This document shows positions 1 through 10,967 of a DNA stretch of 64,000 nucleotides, piece by piece. This stretch comes from Galeopsis tetrahit. Its lineage: Eukaryota; Streptophyta; Magnoliopsida; Lamiales; Lamiaceae. Position numbers and translations under genes: made by a program. The DNA is taken from NCBI GenBank assembly GCA_963675135.1, contig OY776129.1:63861028-63925027 (forward strand). Direction: 5' to 3'. How positions within the stretch are numbered: the stretch's first letter is position 1; every line of letters begins with the position of its first letter. The notes under the pieces were generated by a model, which was not told where the DNA came from, searched no databases, and saw only the letters and a program-made list of their open reading frames with translations.

Positions 1-305
1 TATTTTCAAATTTTAAGTATAATTATTAAATCTAAATCAAATATAATTCCAATCAAATTCAAAATCAATCCAACTTATTAAACTAAAAAATCTTAATTCC
101 AATTTAATACTATTAGATCAATAGTATTTGATGGTTTAATTTATAATTTAACAATTTAATTTTCACAAAATAATATCTTTAAAAAAAATGTAATTATTCG
201 TTTTTTTTTTTCTTTTCTATTAGGATTAATTTGCTGAATGAATGTTATATGGAGCACGTTTAATTTTGACGTAAATTTTTAATGCAATCTAACGAATCTC
301 GTCGC
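1..305. other. AT-rich intergenic DNA
   Basis: No gene, RNA or clear transposon end is visible here. The stretch is A/T-rich with short homopolymer runs. Confidence 0.6.
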
Positions 306-483
306 GTGAAAAAACTTCATCTAATTAGTATTTGAGTCGATAGTAGAGGACTAGAGTTTAGTTCGTTCATGAAATAAAGAAGGGACTTTCTATCGTGAAA
401 AAACTTCATCTAATTAGTATTTGAGTCGATAGTAGAGGACTAGAGTTTAGTTCGTTCATGAAATAAAGAATGGACTTTCTATC
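306..483. repeat. 89-bp tandem duplication
   Basis: Two nearly identical 89-bp units lie head to tail, starting at 306 and 395 with GTGAAAAAACTTCATCTAAT. They differ at about one base, so the duplication is recent. A diverged copy of the sequence that follows (473-513) recurs in inverted orientation at about 2255-2297, on the other side of the MULE-like element. Confidence 0.9.
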
Positions 484-513
484 GTCAGGAAGGCTTCGCA
501 CTTCCTGATAACA

Positions 514-744
514 GGAAACTCATCAAATACCATTAGATCAATGATCCAACGTATATAATTATTTATATATGCAATGTGCTTTTGCTATATGCAATGTGCA
601 ATCGCACTACTTCGCTTTACTAATAAATTAAAATAATAAATATAAAATGATAAAAATATCCTTTAAATTAAAAATTAATTAATTATACATTAATAATATA
701 TAATATATATTCTTATTAAAATTAAAGTTTAAATAAATGTATCA
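514..744. other. AT-rich gap without genes
   Basis: Very AT-rich sequence with no coding signal. Its last part (721-740) recurs as a direct repeat at 2227-2246, just outside the MULE-like element. Confidence 0.6.
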
Positions 745-753
745 AATTAAGAA

Positions 754-2196
754 GGGATTATATTTTTTTTTAGTCCATTAAGTTGTCACAATTTTGATTT
801 TAGTCCAGATGGTTATGACTTTTTGAATTTCATCCTTTAAGTTTGTTAACTTTTTGAATTAGGTCCTTTTACCTATTACTGTATCCGGTCACGTCCACTT
901 AGAAATTATTTTTCTTTTCTATTTAATTTAATTATACACGTGGATTTTTCTTTATAATTTGATTTATTAATTTGGTTATTGAATAAAATTTGGGTCGGGC
1001 GGCGGGTTTATATCCGAGTCTTCTTCTTCCCCTTAATATTTCAGTTCCTCATTGTCAAATTGTCAATCAATCCAGAAGCACGAGAAAAAAATTGAAATGA
1101 GCAAAATTGCAGCAAATAATTAGTGTTCATCTTCAATATCGCAAGATATTCCTCATCATTCTCTTCTGCAGAATCCCCTATAAGTCGTGTCAGTAAAAAG
1201 AAAATTTGCATACCTCAATTAAAGACCGGCTCTATGTCTTACTCTTTTTTCTCTCACACTTTATTGCTTTATCTTGTTTACAGGGAACCTAAGAAGGAAA
1301 ACCCCCATCACCATTAACGCACACACTTTTCTCAACTCTCTCATTTTTTATAAAAAATGGAAAAAAAAGGCGAAAAATTACTCACAACCGCTGTAATTAC
1401 ACAAGCGAAGATCGATTACATACACATATTTGCAACAAGATATCAAGATCGTGATGGTAAGAGACGAAATTTAAGTTTATAAAAGAAAGGGGGTTTTAAC
1501 CCTACTTTTTTTGCTTTAAATTTACGGCGTTCCCGGATCGGAGTCCGATAGTCAAATTGTTTTAGAGGTTTTGTTCTCCTCGTTGAGGGCTTTCAACAGA
1601 TACCAAAATCGAAACGAACATTGTGGGGGCGCGATGACGGCACCCTTGGACAAAGGTAAGAAATTATATTTTAAATGGTGATTATCTTCAAATAGAAAGT
1701 CTTACGAACGATTTATTTGTGGATTTGAAATCCTTGTGTTGATGTGATAATTTCGGTGTATGGATTGATTAACAAGGCGACAATCTCCCTTGGGTGGGGA
1801 GGAAGAAGAAGACTCTGCCAATAGTGAGAGAAAATTTAAAATTCCAGAACAGGGGACTTGGGAGTTAGGACACTGATACATTAAAGGGAAGAAGAAGAAG
1901 ACTCGGGATCCATTTAATGCTCAGTCCCTACTTCATAAACCCGCCCCGACCCAAATTTTATTCAATAACTAAATTAATAAATTAAATTATAAAGAAAAAT
2001 CCACATGTATAATTAAATTAAACAAAAAAGGAAAATAATTTTCAAGTGGTAGTGACCGGCTCGCAACCTTCAGTGGCAGGTAAAAGGACCTAATTCAAAA
2101 AATTAACAAACTTAAATGATGAAATTCAAAAAATCGTAACCATCTGGACTAAAATCAAAATTGTGACAACTTAATGGACTAAAAAAATATAATCCC
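754..2196. mobile_element. MULE-type non-autonomous DNA transposon
   Basis: The ends are inverted copies of each other over roughly 290 bp, left arm about 754-1040 and right arm about 1885-2196, both beginning GGGATTATATTTTTTT when read inward. The element is flanked by a perfect 9-bp direct repeat AATTAAGAA at 745-753 and 2197-2205. Long terminal inverted repeats with a 9-bp target duplication are the hallmark of Mutator-like elements. There is no transposase, so it is non-autonomous. The 0.8-kb interior is less AT-rich and looks like a captured 5' leader and first exon: an ATG at 1634 (Met-Thr-Ala-Pro-Leu-Asp-Lys) followed by a GTAAG donor. That would make it a Pack-MULE, but I do not recognise a source gene. 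Confidence 0.85.
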
Positions 2197-2205
2197 AATT
2201 AAGAA

Positions 2206-2954
2206 AATCAAATTAAGTAAATCAAAATTAAAGTTTAAATAAATGTTAGTTTCTGATTGATCATCCGTCGTCAGGAGGTGCGAATGCCCTTCCTGATGAT
2301 AGAAAGACCCAATTTTCAAAAACCACAACAAACTTAAAGTATACATCACCTATAATTTAGGTTTTTAAATTTAGTAACATCTTTTTAGTTTTTTTAGTAG
2401 AAACATATTTAATTTTTTTGTTAATTCAATATACAACGTTAAATGAAATTATATTACTTTCTCCTTTCACAGTAATTTTTACATTACTATTTTGGAGACG
2501 TTCGACAATAATTTTCACACATGTAAATTGTAAAATCTTTATAAATTTCACTCTCACAATATCTACAATTTTATTCAAAATAACATTCATTTTAGACACA
2601 TACGTCCAACTCATTTGTTTACTTTTACCCATAAAACTTGTAAAATTATCACTCAAAACAATATTCATCGATATAATATGTAAATGGTTTTGATTGATTT
2701 TTAAGAAATCAATTTTTAAATCACAAATTAAAATCGACTTAAAGTTTTAAAATTCATAATATGAATCTTAAAACTCAAAAGTAAAATGTTACCTTGAAGA
2801 ATAGGAATGACAATGAATTGGATTGAAAATCTAGATACCCCGAACCCACCCTGTATCATAAACGGGTCAATATCGGGACACTATATAGATTGAATTATTA
2901 TATATATAAATAAATATGTAAAATATAGAAATATATTAGTATATTTTTATGTAT
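2206..2954. other. AT-rich intergenic DNA
   Basis: Nothing convincing is encoded. Overlapping short open frames on both strands at 2418-2693 are of low complexity and look like chance. Confidence 0.55.
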
Positions 2955-2959
2955 AATAT

Positions 2960-3715
2960 TGATGCGTCGAAAAAGAACGCTTACGGATATAGATCGTTCT
3001 CTTACGAGCACTATTAATCACGAGTTCAATCTCTCGTTGAATCCTTGGTAATCTTCGAGTAAATCTCCTCGGGAATCCGAAAATAACCTGCAAAAGTACG
3101 TCGGAGGGGGGCTCCGGCGTAGAAGCTCCGACGCTCAAGTCAGATTCGATTGTAGACGAAATCAAAGAGGAATTCCCCTGTATATCTAGGGAAATTCCGG
3201 CGAATATAGTGAAGTTTCTCTTCAAATCAGTGTATAATTCTTCTGAAAATGTGTATTTCGTGTGATAGTTTGTATATGTAAAAACGTAAATAAGAATAAG
3301 GAATTAACCTGTTTAAATACCTGGCCTCCCTATCCGGAAAGGGAAAGACTCCTTCTCCCTGTATTCTCGGCCCATTCCTGTAAATCCGGCCCTGGATTCC
3401 TAAAGAATCGGTCTTACTCTCCCTGGAGACTCGGTTCTTCAGCATATTGGCCCCTATTTTCGTGGACTCATCTCCTCATTTGACTTGGCTAGGAAAGATT
3501 GACTAGTCGTCCCCTACTTGGACCGGATTCCTTCAGGCCCAAGGAATATTAACCTCTCCAAACGTGGGCCAAAGGCCCAATCACCCTGATTTCCCTACTT
3601 AGACTCAGGGGTGTATTAATCCTGCTTTCCCATATGTCGACTTGATCATAACTATCATATTTTATCCCGTTTCCACGTGTCGACTTCTCAAAGAGCGACA
3701 TATTTATCTACATCA
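2960..3715. mobile_element. Solo LTR
   Basis: A 756-bp block starts TGATG and ends CATCA, the inverted termini usual for LTRs, and is flanked by the 5-bp repeat AATAT at 2955-2959 and 3716-3720. It is clearly less AT-rich than its surroundings. No internal retrotransposon genes or second LTR accompany it, so it is best read as a solo LTR left by recombination. The flank is AT-rich, so the 5-bp match alone is weak evidence; the boundary termini and composition shift add to it. Superfamily and orientation are not determined. Confidence 0.65.
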
Positions 3716-3760
3716 AATATATATATATATATATATATACATCAAATATATATATATATT
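3716..3760. repeat. (TA)n microsatellite
   Basis: Runs of alternating T and A, interrupted once by ACATCAA, lie directly after the solo LTR. Confidence 0.85.
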
Positions 3761-4007
3761 AAATCATGTTTGTTTTGGAATTATATAATTTTATTTCAAA
3801 TTAATTGTGTAATAGACTAATAGTGGGTGATATACTGATATTATTATAATAGTATAATATATATGTATTATTAAGAGTGAATGGAGTTGAATGATGAAAT
3901 TCGAATGTGAAATTGCAAATTAGAACAGGACGTTACGTCCCATCCGAACGTGAAACAAGTGGGGCGACTAAAATAACACGGGTCGGTCGAATGGTGTTGC
4001 AATTAAC

Positions 4008-4016
4008 CTATATACG
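4008..4016 (+). promoter_or_regulatory. Candidate TATA box of the OSB gene
   Basis: CTATATACG lies about 70 bp upstream of the chosen start codon at 4085. A transcript beginning about 30 bp downstream would start near 4040, which argues against the in-frame codon at 4043 and for the ATG at 4085. Confidence 0.45.
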
Positions 4017-4084
4017 GAGTAAAACATTTTGGAAGTTAGAACTTGAAGGTGCCTTCCTCACTTCTCCGTTTAAAATACCGTCTC

Positions 4085-6897
4085 ATGGGTGCTTCTCGTT
4101 TTTCACTGATCCGGTTGAAGAACACCGCCACCAGCGCTGATCGTCTTTTCTCATCTTCCGCCACCTTACTTCGGCCACGGAGCCGCAACGGAGAGGTGTC
4201 GGAAGAATCGAACGGCGAAAGCGCAGTATACAAACGCGCTCTCAGGCTCCAGCGACCTACCACCGTCAAATATATGGAGAGTCTGCGTAACTCTGTGAGC
4301 TTAATCGGTGAAATAGAGCATCCTTTGAGAGCTTGCAACTCCAACGAATTTGGTGTTCACACTCTCCTTAAAGTTAAATCTACTGGCGTCTACCGCGATT
4401 TTAGGTGCGTAATGTTTATCGATTTTTAATCCTCAAATTTAATTACTCGATACTGAACTCAAGGTTTAAGCGAACAGTCATTAGTCATTTTTCAATTCTA
4501 TTTATCTTGGGTTTAATATCAAATAAAGCTACTCAAGTACACGGAAAAGCTCAACCTGAGTTTGATTATGGTTATAATAATATTATAACAAACAAGTTTA
4601 AACATATTTTCAACATTTGGTAACACATAAGTATGTTTGGCATGATTCAATTCGTTTATAGCATATAATACATATATTACTTATTTAACTTAAGTGATTC
4701 ATATGTATATTTAGCAGGGTAATGCTCAAATTCTGGGATGAGATGGCAGAAACGTCTGTCCAGCATCTGAAGCCAAATGATTTAGTTTATGTTTCGGGTA
4801 GTCTAGGATCATACACAAAGGTGGATGAGGATGGGAAGCCTATGAGTCAATATGAGGTATTATATGATACTTTTGTTGGTGATTTCAAGGTTGATTGTAT
4901 TCATTGATGCTTGAGAGAATGCATATCATGATCATGAATGCTGATGCTCAATAGCAGGAAACATTATTCCTAATAGGTGGACATTAAGGTCAAATTAACA
5001 TACGGATGACAATTGGCAATTGGTAAGTTAAATACTTGATGCAACCAAAAAAATTCCTTGTTATAGGATCATTCATAGTTTAAGCCTTTTTATTGAACTA
5101 TGGAGGTTGATATGTGATTATGGATCAGTTTGTAGTGTTAGTATTTTTAGAAGCTGGTACGTTGATTGTTGAAAAATTGAGGATTTAGCCTTACCTCCAA
5201 TTAAGTTCAGTGAATTGAGCTCTTTTTAACCTGCATCAGAGTTGATATCTGCAGAGGAGTTGACTCTTAGGTCTATTATTAGGAAGTAATTGTGTTCTTT
5301 TTATGTCTATTTTCCTTGGATATGGCAACATCTTTTACATTCCGATTCTAGCGGGGTTCATAACTTTTAATGATTTTGTTTCCAGGTTTCAGTGGACTGG
5401 TATGCCGGCTAGTCTAGGTTATATTATGGTGTAATACCTTATTTGTCCATGATGAGAAATTCAAGAATTCTTCTCATTGAATTCCTTGGTATTAGAGACC
5501 ATAATAGTACAAACTACCCTTCTGCATGTAGTGGTGATAGAGGAACTGCAGAAGAAGTCATTTCATGTTCACTTCGTCTTTCACCTTCTGTAGATATAAA
5601 TATAGTTGAGGAGTAGCTAATATTGGTAACCGCTATAGTTGAGATCAATGGCATTTTGTTTATCCTGCACAAGTCATGTTTAACATGCTTGAATATTTTT
5701 ATGATGCCCAGTTTATTTACATTTGTGTAAAGTTACATGCCACACCTGCTTCTCATCCACTGATCCACTGGTTGTTGCTTCTTAAGTACCAAATTGTATA
5801 TTTTCTAGCAGTTTATGCTCTTGGTGTGTTTACTTTATGTGAACTTCTTTGGGGCTCACAACTAAGTTTTACCTGCACTTTCCATATAATGTGTCAATAT
5901 CAAATGACTTTTAATTAGTCATCTTGACAATCATAATTTCAAAACAATTTATATGACTTTTTAAACATACTTTTGAGTTTCAGGGATCTAGTCCTGATAC
6001 ATTACAACTTACAAGGAACTTAATCTGAAACTGTTGCTGATATTTAGAGTTCTCCTAACTTAGCTCTTGTAGAAATTTGAATTCATATCAAATATGGATA
6101 GACAGGATACAAAATAGTAAATTCAACTAGAATGGATAAATATCACTTCATTTCAATTGATTTCATTGGTTATGTTTGTGAGAAGATATCATCATATCCA
6201 ATATACATTTTTTTTTGAGCAAGTCATGTCCTAATATACTTACTCTTTAGTTCAATGTACTTGTGCTCTAAATATATATTTCTATAGGTACTGTATTGGT
6301 TGAATTCAATTTTAAATGATGTATTATGCATATTTGTACGATGAAGTTCTTATTTGTAGGTAAATGTTACAGAGATGAACTTTGTTTCTCGATTCAGTTT
6401 GGGGGCTGGCAGAAAAAATTGTGTCAAGCCGGAACAAGAAGGTGCAATATCTTTTACCTATTACTCCTACTTGATAATTTTAGCAGCAGTCTCTTCTGCT
6501 TTTACTTGAGTAGAATTCAACAAACAACCCGTTATTTTGTGGTGTGTTTCTATTTATATTTCCCCCCCAGTACATAACTATTTTGTATTTGCATCAATTG
6601 GCAGTTTCAGCTGAGGATATCATGCAGAAGCATAGAGACCGTCTCCATTTGTGGCAAATCTTTTTTGCCAACCCCTACGAGTGGTGGGATAATAGAAACA
6701 ATAAATTGAACCCCAGAAAGCCCGACTTTAGGCACAAGGATACCGGTGAGGCACTCTGGCTAAAGGACAACGATCCTCCATGGATCAATCAACAACTCCA
6801 AACGCTAGATTCAAGATTGAGCGAACAAAGCCCAGGACAAGTCAGAAATGGTAGGTTAAATCTGTCCCCTTTGGTTTTTGATGATCAAACAACTTGA
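4085..6897 (+). CDS. OSB: Organellar single-stranded DNA-binding protein (OSB family)
   Basis: Four exons: 4085-4404, 4718-4856, 6360-6441 and 6605-6897, all with GT-AG introns, giving 277 residues. The N-terminus (about 35 residues, many Arg/Ser, almost no acidic) looks like a mitochondrial or plastid targeting peptide. Residues about 65-165 fit an SSB-like OB fold. Exon 4 encodes the plant-specific PDF motif (residues about 195-245), with LWQIFFANPYEWWDNR, then PDFRHKDTGEALWL. OSB proteins bind single-stranded organellar DNA and limit recombination of the mitochondrial genome in Arabidopsis. There is one PDF motif, as in the shorter family members. An in-frame upstream start at 4043 would add 14 residues. 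A possible GTAGG donor at 6850 could extend the gene, but no following exon was found. Family assignment is firm; which paralogue is not. Confidence 0.88.
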
Positions 6898-7766
6898 AAA
6901 CTCATTATTCCTGTCTTCTCATGGGATTATTTTCTTTCTAAAATCCTTCTCTAAGAACATAAACATATTCAGCTTTAGGTAATCAAGCCTTTTGAACTGC
7001 ACATACAAAAAAAATCTCCAGAAATTATCAGCTCATTCCTAGATTTTTCATTTTTTCAAAGTTGAAATCTTAAATTTAGTCTTTGTTCATTTTAGATTCA
7101 TTCACCTAATTGCCTTAATCTTCCCTATAATCTTTTATGGAGCTGAAAATATATACAATGGAAAATGTTGTTTTCTTGCTTCAAATTTTGTTTAGTTAAA
7201 AGGTGTAAAAATATTAATTCAACATTTTTTTCCAACCATATGCATAGCTTCCCATTGTCTGAATAATAATTCAGTGAATAGCGGACCATACATACTCGGC
7301 AAAATACGATGATACAAAACAAATGGTTGGTTCGATTGTCACTCATCAGTCGATCTATGTAAAGTTGAGATATTTGTTGAAACGACGTGAGAGATTATTA
7401 GAGTACCTAATTAATCGTAATAATCAAAAAATAATACTGTAGTAAAATTTTCTGACTATATTTATATTTGTTTATTGAATATTAAGACCCCTGTCTGTCA
7501 CCTGCTCACCTACAACTCTGAGACTAAGCATACACAGAATTATGTAAGAGCACATCTAAATAGCTTTCGCTGAGTCGAAATTCAGGATACAAGAGAAAAA
7601 ATTATTGTTCCAAGTTTTATTCCGTTCTTATCAATTGTTAACCCGCTGAATTCATTTGTGGTTGAAATCTACTCCAACCCAAATACTTTTCATCACTATG
7701 CTTAATCATTTAAAATTTTATACAGTAGTCAATTGCATCGTGATATTTTGTTTTGGGACTCTCTTA
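6898..7766. other. 3' flank of the OSB gene and intergenic DNA
   Basis: AT-rich sequence with no coding signal. It should contain the OSB 3' untranslated region, but no clear polyadenylation site stands out. Confidence 0.5.
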
Positions 7767-8148
7767 GGGGCTGTTTGTTTAGGGATTGTGGTGGATGGGA
7801 TGGGGATGGGGATTGGAAAAATATGGATGGGGGTAATCCATGAATAGTAATTGAATAAAAGTTGTGTTTGGATAGAGATTGAAAAATAGATGTGGATGGA
7901 GAACTTTATGTCAAATCAAGTAGGAGAGGGAATAAATGTGTGTAAGAAAGTAGGAGAGAGAATAAATGTGTGGAAGAAAAGTAGGAGAGAGAATGAGTGA
8001 TTAAAAGAAAAAAAATGGGTGATGTGATTGTATAAAAATAGGTTTGTAGGTGTATTATAGGAATGGATGTGTATTTGGATGGGTATTTGGATGGAGAGGG
8101 ATGAGATGGGTCAAATTCGGATGGGTCAATCCCAAACCAAACACACCC
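7767..8148. mobile_element. Tourist-like MITE (PIF/Harbinger type), copy 1
   Basis: The 382-bp element has short inverted ends (GGGGCTGTTTG and CAAACACACCC) and is bordered by TTA at 7764-7766 and 8149-8151, the usual PIF/Harbinger target. The interior is rich in GGATGG and contains no gene. A relative in the opposite orientation lies at 41481-41826, with matching internal segments such as TTTGACATAAAGTTCTCCAT. Confidence 0.8.
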
Positions 8149-8151
8149 TTA

Positions 8152-9486
8152 CAGATTAGTTTTACACTTATTTGACTACAAAGACTAAAAAAAGTGTTAA
8201 AGTAAGCTTTTTTTTTTTTATTGCCAAAAAGCATACTGATACTCCATATTAAACCAAGATCAGTCGCCAAAGAAAGTGGGTAGTCTTTTAAGCTTAGCAT
8301 GACAGTTGATAACGTTGAATCATTATAGCATAATATTTCACTTTGATTGTGTGTGAAAAATAAATTCACATAAGACAAACTATCCGGGTTTGCAAGCTTA
8401 CTAAGATTGATTAAAAAAGATTAAAATTATGTAAGCCAAAATTATTTTGAAACTTTTGTTATCTCACCTCAGTCCTTTGTCCATCGTGATTTTGTTCAGG
8501 TGAAGTTACACATTTGCCAAAATACGTAATTTGTCCCAATATGGTGTTAAAAAAATGTGAATTTCTCAAAATAAAAATAATCATCACGATATACTTTCAA
8601 TTCAATTAATTTATTTTATAAATAAAAATTTATAAAATTATTTCTATAATTCTAATCATTATATTTTTTTAAGCAGTATAATTTTTTTTACAGTATGGAG
8701 GGACTATCTAATTATCCAATTATAAATTTCGACAGAGTAAACGCAATATGCACATACCTGGTGTCAAAACCCCAGTTTTTAACCTGAAATGTACACAAAG
8801 TTGAAAAAAAAAAAAGAAAAAAAAAAAAGCAAAAGCAACCAAGTAAAAAAACAGAGAAAAGAAAGGTAAAAGCACCCTTGGTCTATAATTTATCCCACTA
8901 CCTTTTTTTTTTCTTCATTTGACCTTATACTTTGTAATCTTGTGTAACAAAAAATTCTAGATTTTCTATAGCAATAAATGTACCGGGCTATTAGGGGGAA
9001 ATTATAAAAATCATACTCGCAAATAAGTCCATGAGCTCCGTCAAAAAAAAAAAAAAAAAAGTCCATGAGCCAAAAGTTGAAAAGAAGCTCCCTTAAAAAA
9101 TACTAATAAATTGAATAGATTAATAAAATACCTTTAATGTAAAAATTGGTGTTGTAATATGTAAAAATATCCATGGATTTAAAAAAATGATAAAATTTTA
9201 ATATATAAACGTTAACAAAATTACTTGAACAAGTGATAAATTTTCACAAAATTTAATGCCCACTGTTATTTCATATTAATATTTATTAAATATTTTAAAA
9301 ATATATCGACATTTTTTAATATTTATTCGATAATTTACTACTCCATATTTATTGATACTTTCTATATTTTTACAAATATTAAATTGTGATTACGAAAATT
9401 AAATACTTTTGTCCCGACTGTTTCAAGGCAAAAGTCGGAAATAGCGACTTTTAGAAAATGCAAAGAAAGAATCAAAAGCGTGGAGG
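8152..9486. other. AT-rich intergenic DNA
   Basis: No gene is visible. It contains poly(A) and poly(T) tracts (for example about 8803-8828 and 9043-9060) and probably the promoter of the gene starting at 9653. Confidence 0.5.
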
Positions 9487-9645
9487 ATGGCGTCATCTTC
9501 ACTTTTTCCTTTTCAACTACTACAGCTGCTTCTTTTTTTGGTAATAGACTTTAGTGTAAACTGCTGCTGCTTATCTTTATTAATGTTTTCAGACAAGCCT
9601 GTTGTTTTTTTGTACGAATGGGATCCAACGAAACTGATTATCTAA
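9487..9645 (+). promoter_or_regulatory. Possible upstream ORF in the leader of the 9653 gene
   Basis: An ATG at 9487 opens a 52-residue frame ending with TAA at 9643-9645, seven bases before the main start codon at 9653. The peptide starts MASSSLFPFQLLQ and is hydrophobic. If transcription starts upstream of 9487 it would be a uORF reducing initiation downstream. The transcription start is not known and the frame may be fortuitous. Confidence 0.3.
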
Positions 9646-9652
9646 ACAAGAG

Positions 9653-10966
9653 ATGTCCGAGGCTGATATCTCTTACAGGTTAATTTTATTTCTATTTTTC
9701 ATTCCATCAATTATATTTCTATTTCTCAATTTTCATTCAGCCATTTATTTTGGGTATTCTTGTGATTATTATTATTATTATTTGCCTATGATGTGTTCAG
9801 TTTTAGACGAATATTATTTATTGAAATTGAAGAATACAATCCGAGCGTTCATGAGGTTGAATTAGTTTTTTTTTTTTTTTTTTGTTATGGTTTGGGGTAG
9901 GTATGGAATTTGGTGGATCGGCTTTCATTTTATTTGATGATGAAATTGTGTAGTTATTTGATTTTCCTGAAATTTATATTCAAGATTGCACCCTGTTTTG
10001 TTTGATTGATTTTTGCAGAAATTCCTCCATTTAGGGAATTATTCATCTTGATAATTAACCAGAATTAGTACATTTGATTGAGTCTATAAATGATGGAACA
10101 ATTATATAGATTTGTAGAAAGTTATAAACATACAGAATATTGAAGATTAAGAGAAAAATAGGACGTTGGATTTGATTTGAGGGAAAGGACATTGTGAGTG
10201 AACCAAAATTACTCAGAATCAATCAGAGTTGTCGATTTCAAAATCATCATGTTATTATGTATCTGAAATTCATAGCTCATATCCATCATTCCAAAAATGA
10301 ACTTATCCAAACAACATGAAAGGGCATGCTATTATGTATCTGAAATTCATAGCTCATATCCATCATAAGAAAATTTGTGAAGTGCCTAAAGAACATCATT
10401 CCAAATACATCAAGAAAAAGAATGAAGCGAAATTCAATCTGTGCTCTTTGTCAAGTGGAAGGGTAATGTGGGTTAGGTTTAGTTTTTCCTTACCAATAGT
10501 ATGAATCAGTGAGTAGCAGTGCGAAAGTTACTCGAAATTTGTTACCTGCATGCTTAATAGACCATACTGCGGTTGCATATAACTTGTTGTGAACTAAATA
10601 TGTTTTTGTTTTCATTTTGACAGCTGTGGTTCTTGTGGATATCATCTCAACTTAAATTCTTCCAATCGCGTAGCATCCAGTGTAGGTTCCAAATACAGCA
10701 AGTCCATTAACAAGGGCTTCTTCTCTTTTCTTTCTATTGATCCTAGTCGATTTACTCAAGTTGATAAAGTCAACTGTCTTCCTATATCTTGGGGACCTTA
10801 CCGTCCAAAATCCAAACTCCTCTGCCGCAATTGTGGAGTTCTCATTGGTTATGGATACGGAGATTCAACTTCTCTTTGTGGTCTCGACTCACCAACCTCG
10901 TCTGCCTCATCTTACAAGAAAATCGTCGTAAAGATTCGAGCTTTACAACCTTCTCAAGATTCCTAG
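9653..10966 (+). CDS. At4g08330-family small CxxC (zinc-ribbon-like) protein
   Basis: Two exons, 9653-9678 and 10624-10966, separated by a 945-bp GT-AG intron with a pyrimidine-rich acceptor, encode 122 residues. The protein begins MSEADISYSCGSCGYHLNL and has a second pair in LLCRNCG, so two CxxC pairs are spaced as in a zinc ribbon. Conserved blocks RFTQVDKV and KIRALQPS match the plant family annotated as uncharacterized protein At4g08330 (sometimes called chloroplastic). The biochemical function is unknown; I see no obvious transit peptide here. The stop codon TAG (10964-10966) is followed by one T and then the ATG of the FBL12-like gene. There is no space for a separate terminator or promoter between the two, which suggests a shared transcript or alternative start sites. 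The gene model is confident. Confidence 0.85.
10247..10367. repeat. Short direct duplication in an intron
   Basis: A segment of about 45 bp containing ATTATGTATCTGAAATTCAT occurs twice, about 76 bp apart, inside the intron of the At4g08330-like gene. It explains the short open frame at 10316-10504, which is not a gene. Confidence 0.75.
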
Positions 10967-10967
10967 T

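Noticed and set aside
2418..2693. Open frames on both strands
   Set aside because: AT-rich, low complexity, no start context or domain; both strands open at once indicates chance.
3227..3483. Overlapping short frames on both strands
   Set aside because: They lie inside the solo LTR and share no domain.
4036..4344. Minus-strand frame opposite OSB exon 1
   Set aside because: Shadow of a real coding exon; no independent features.
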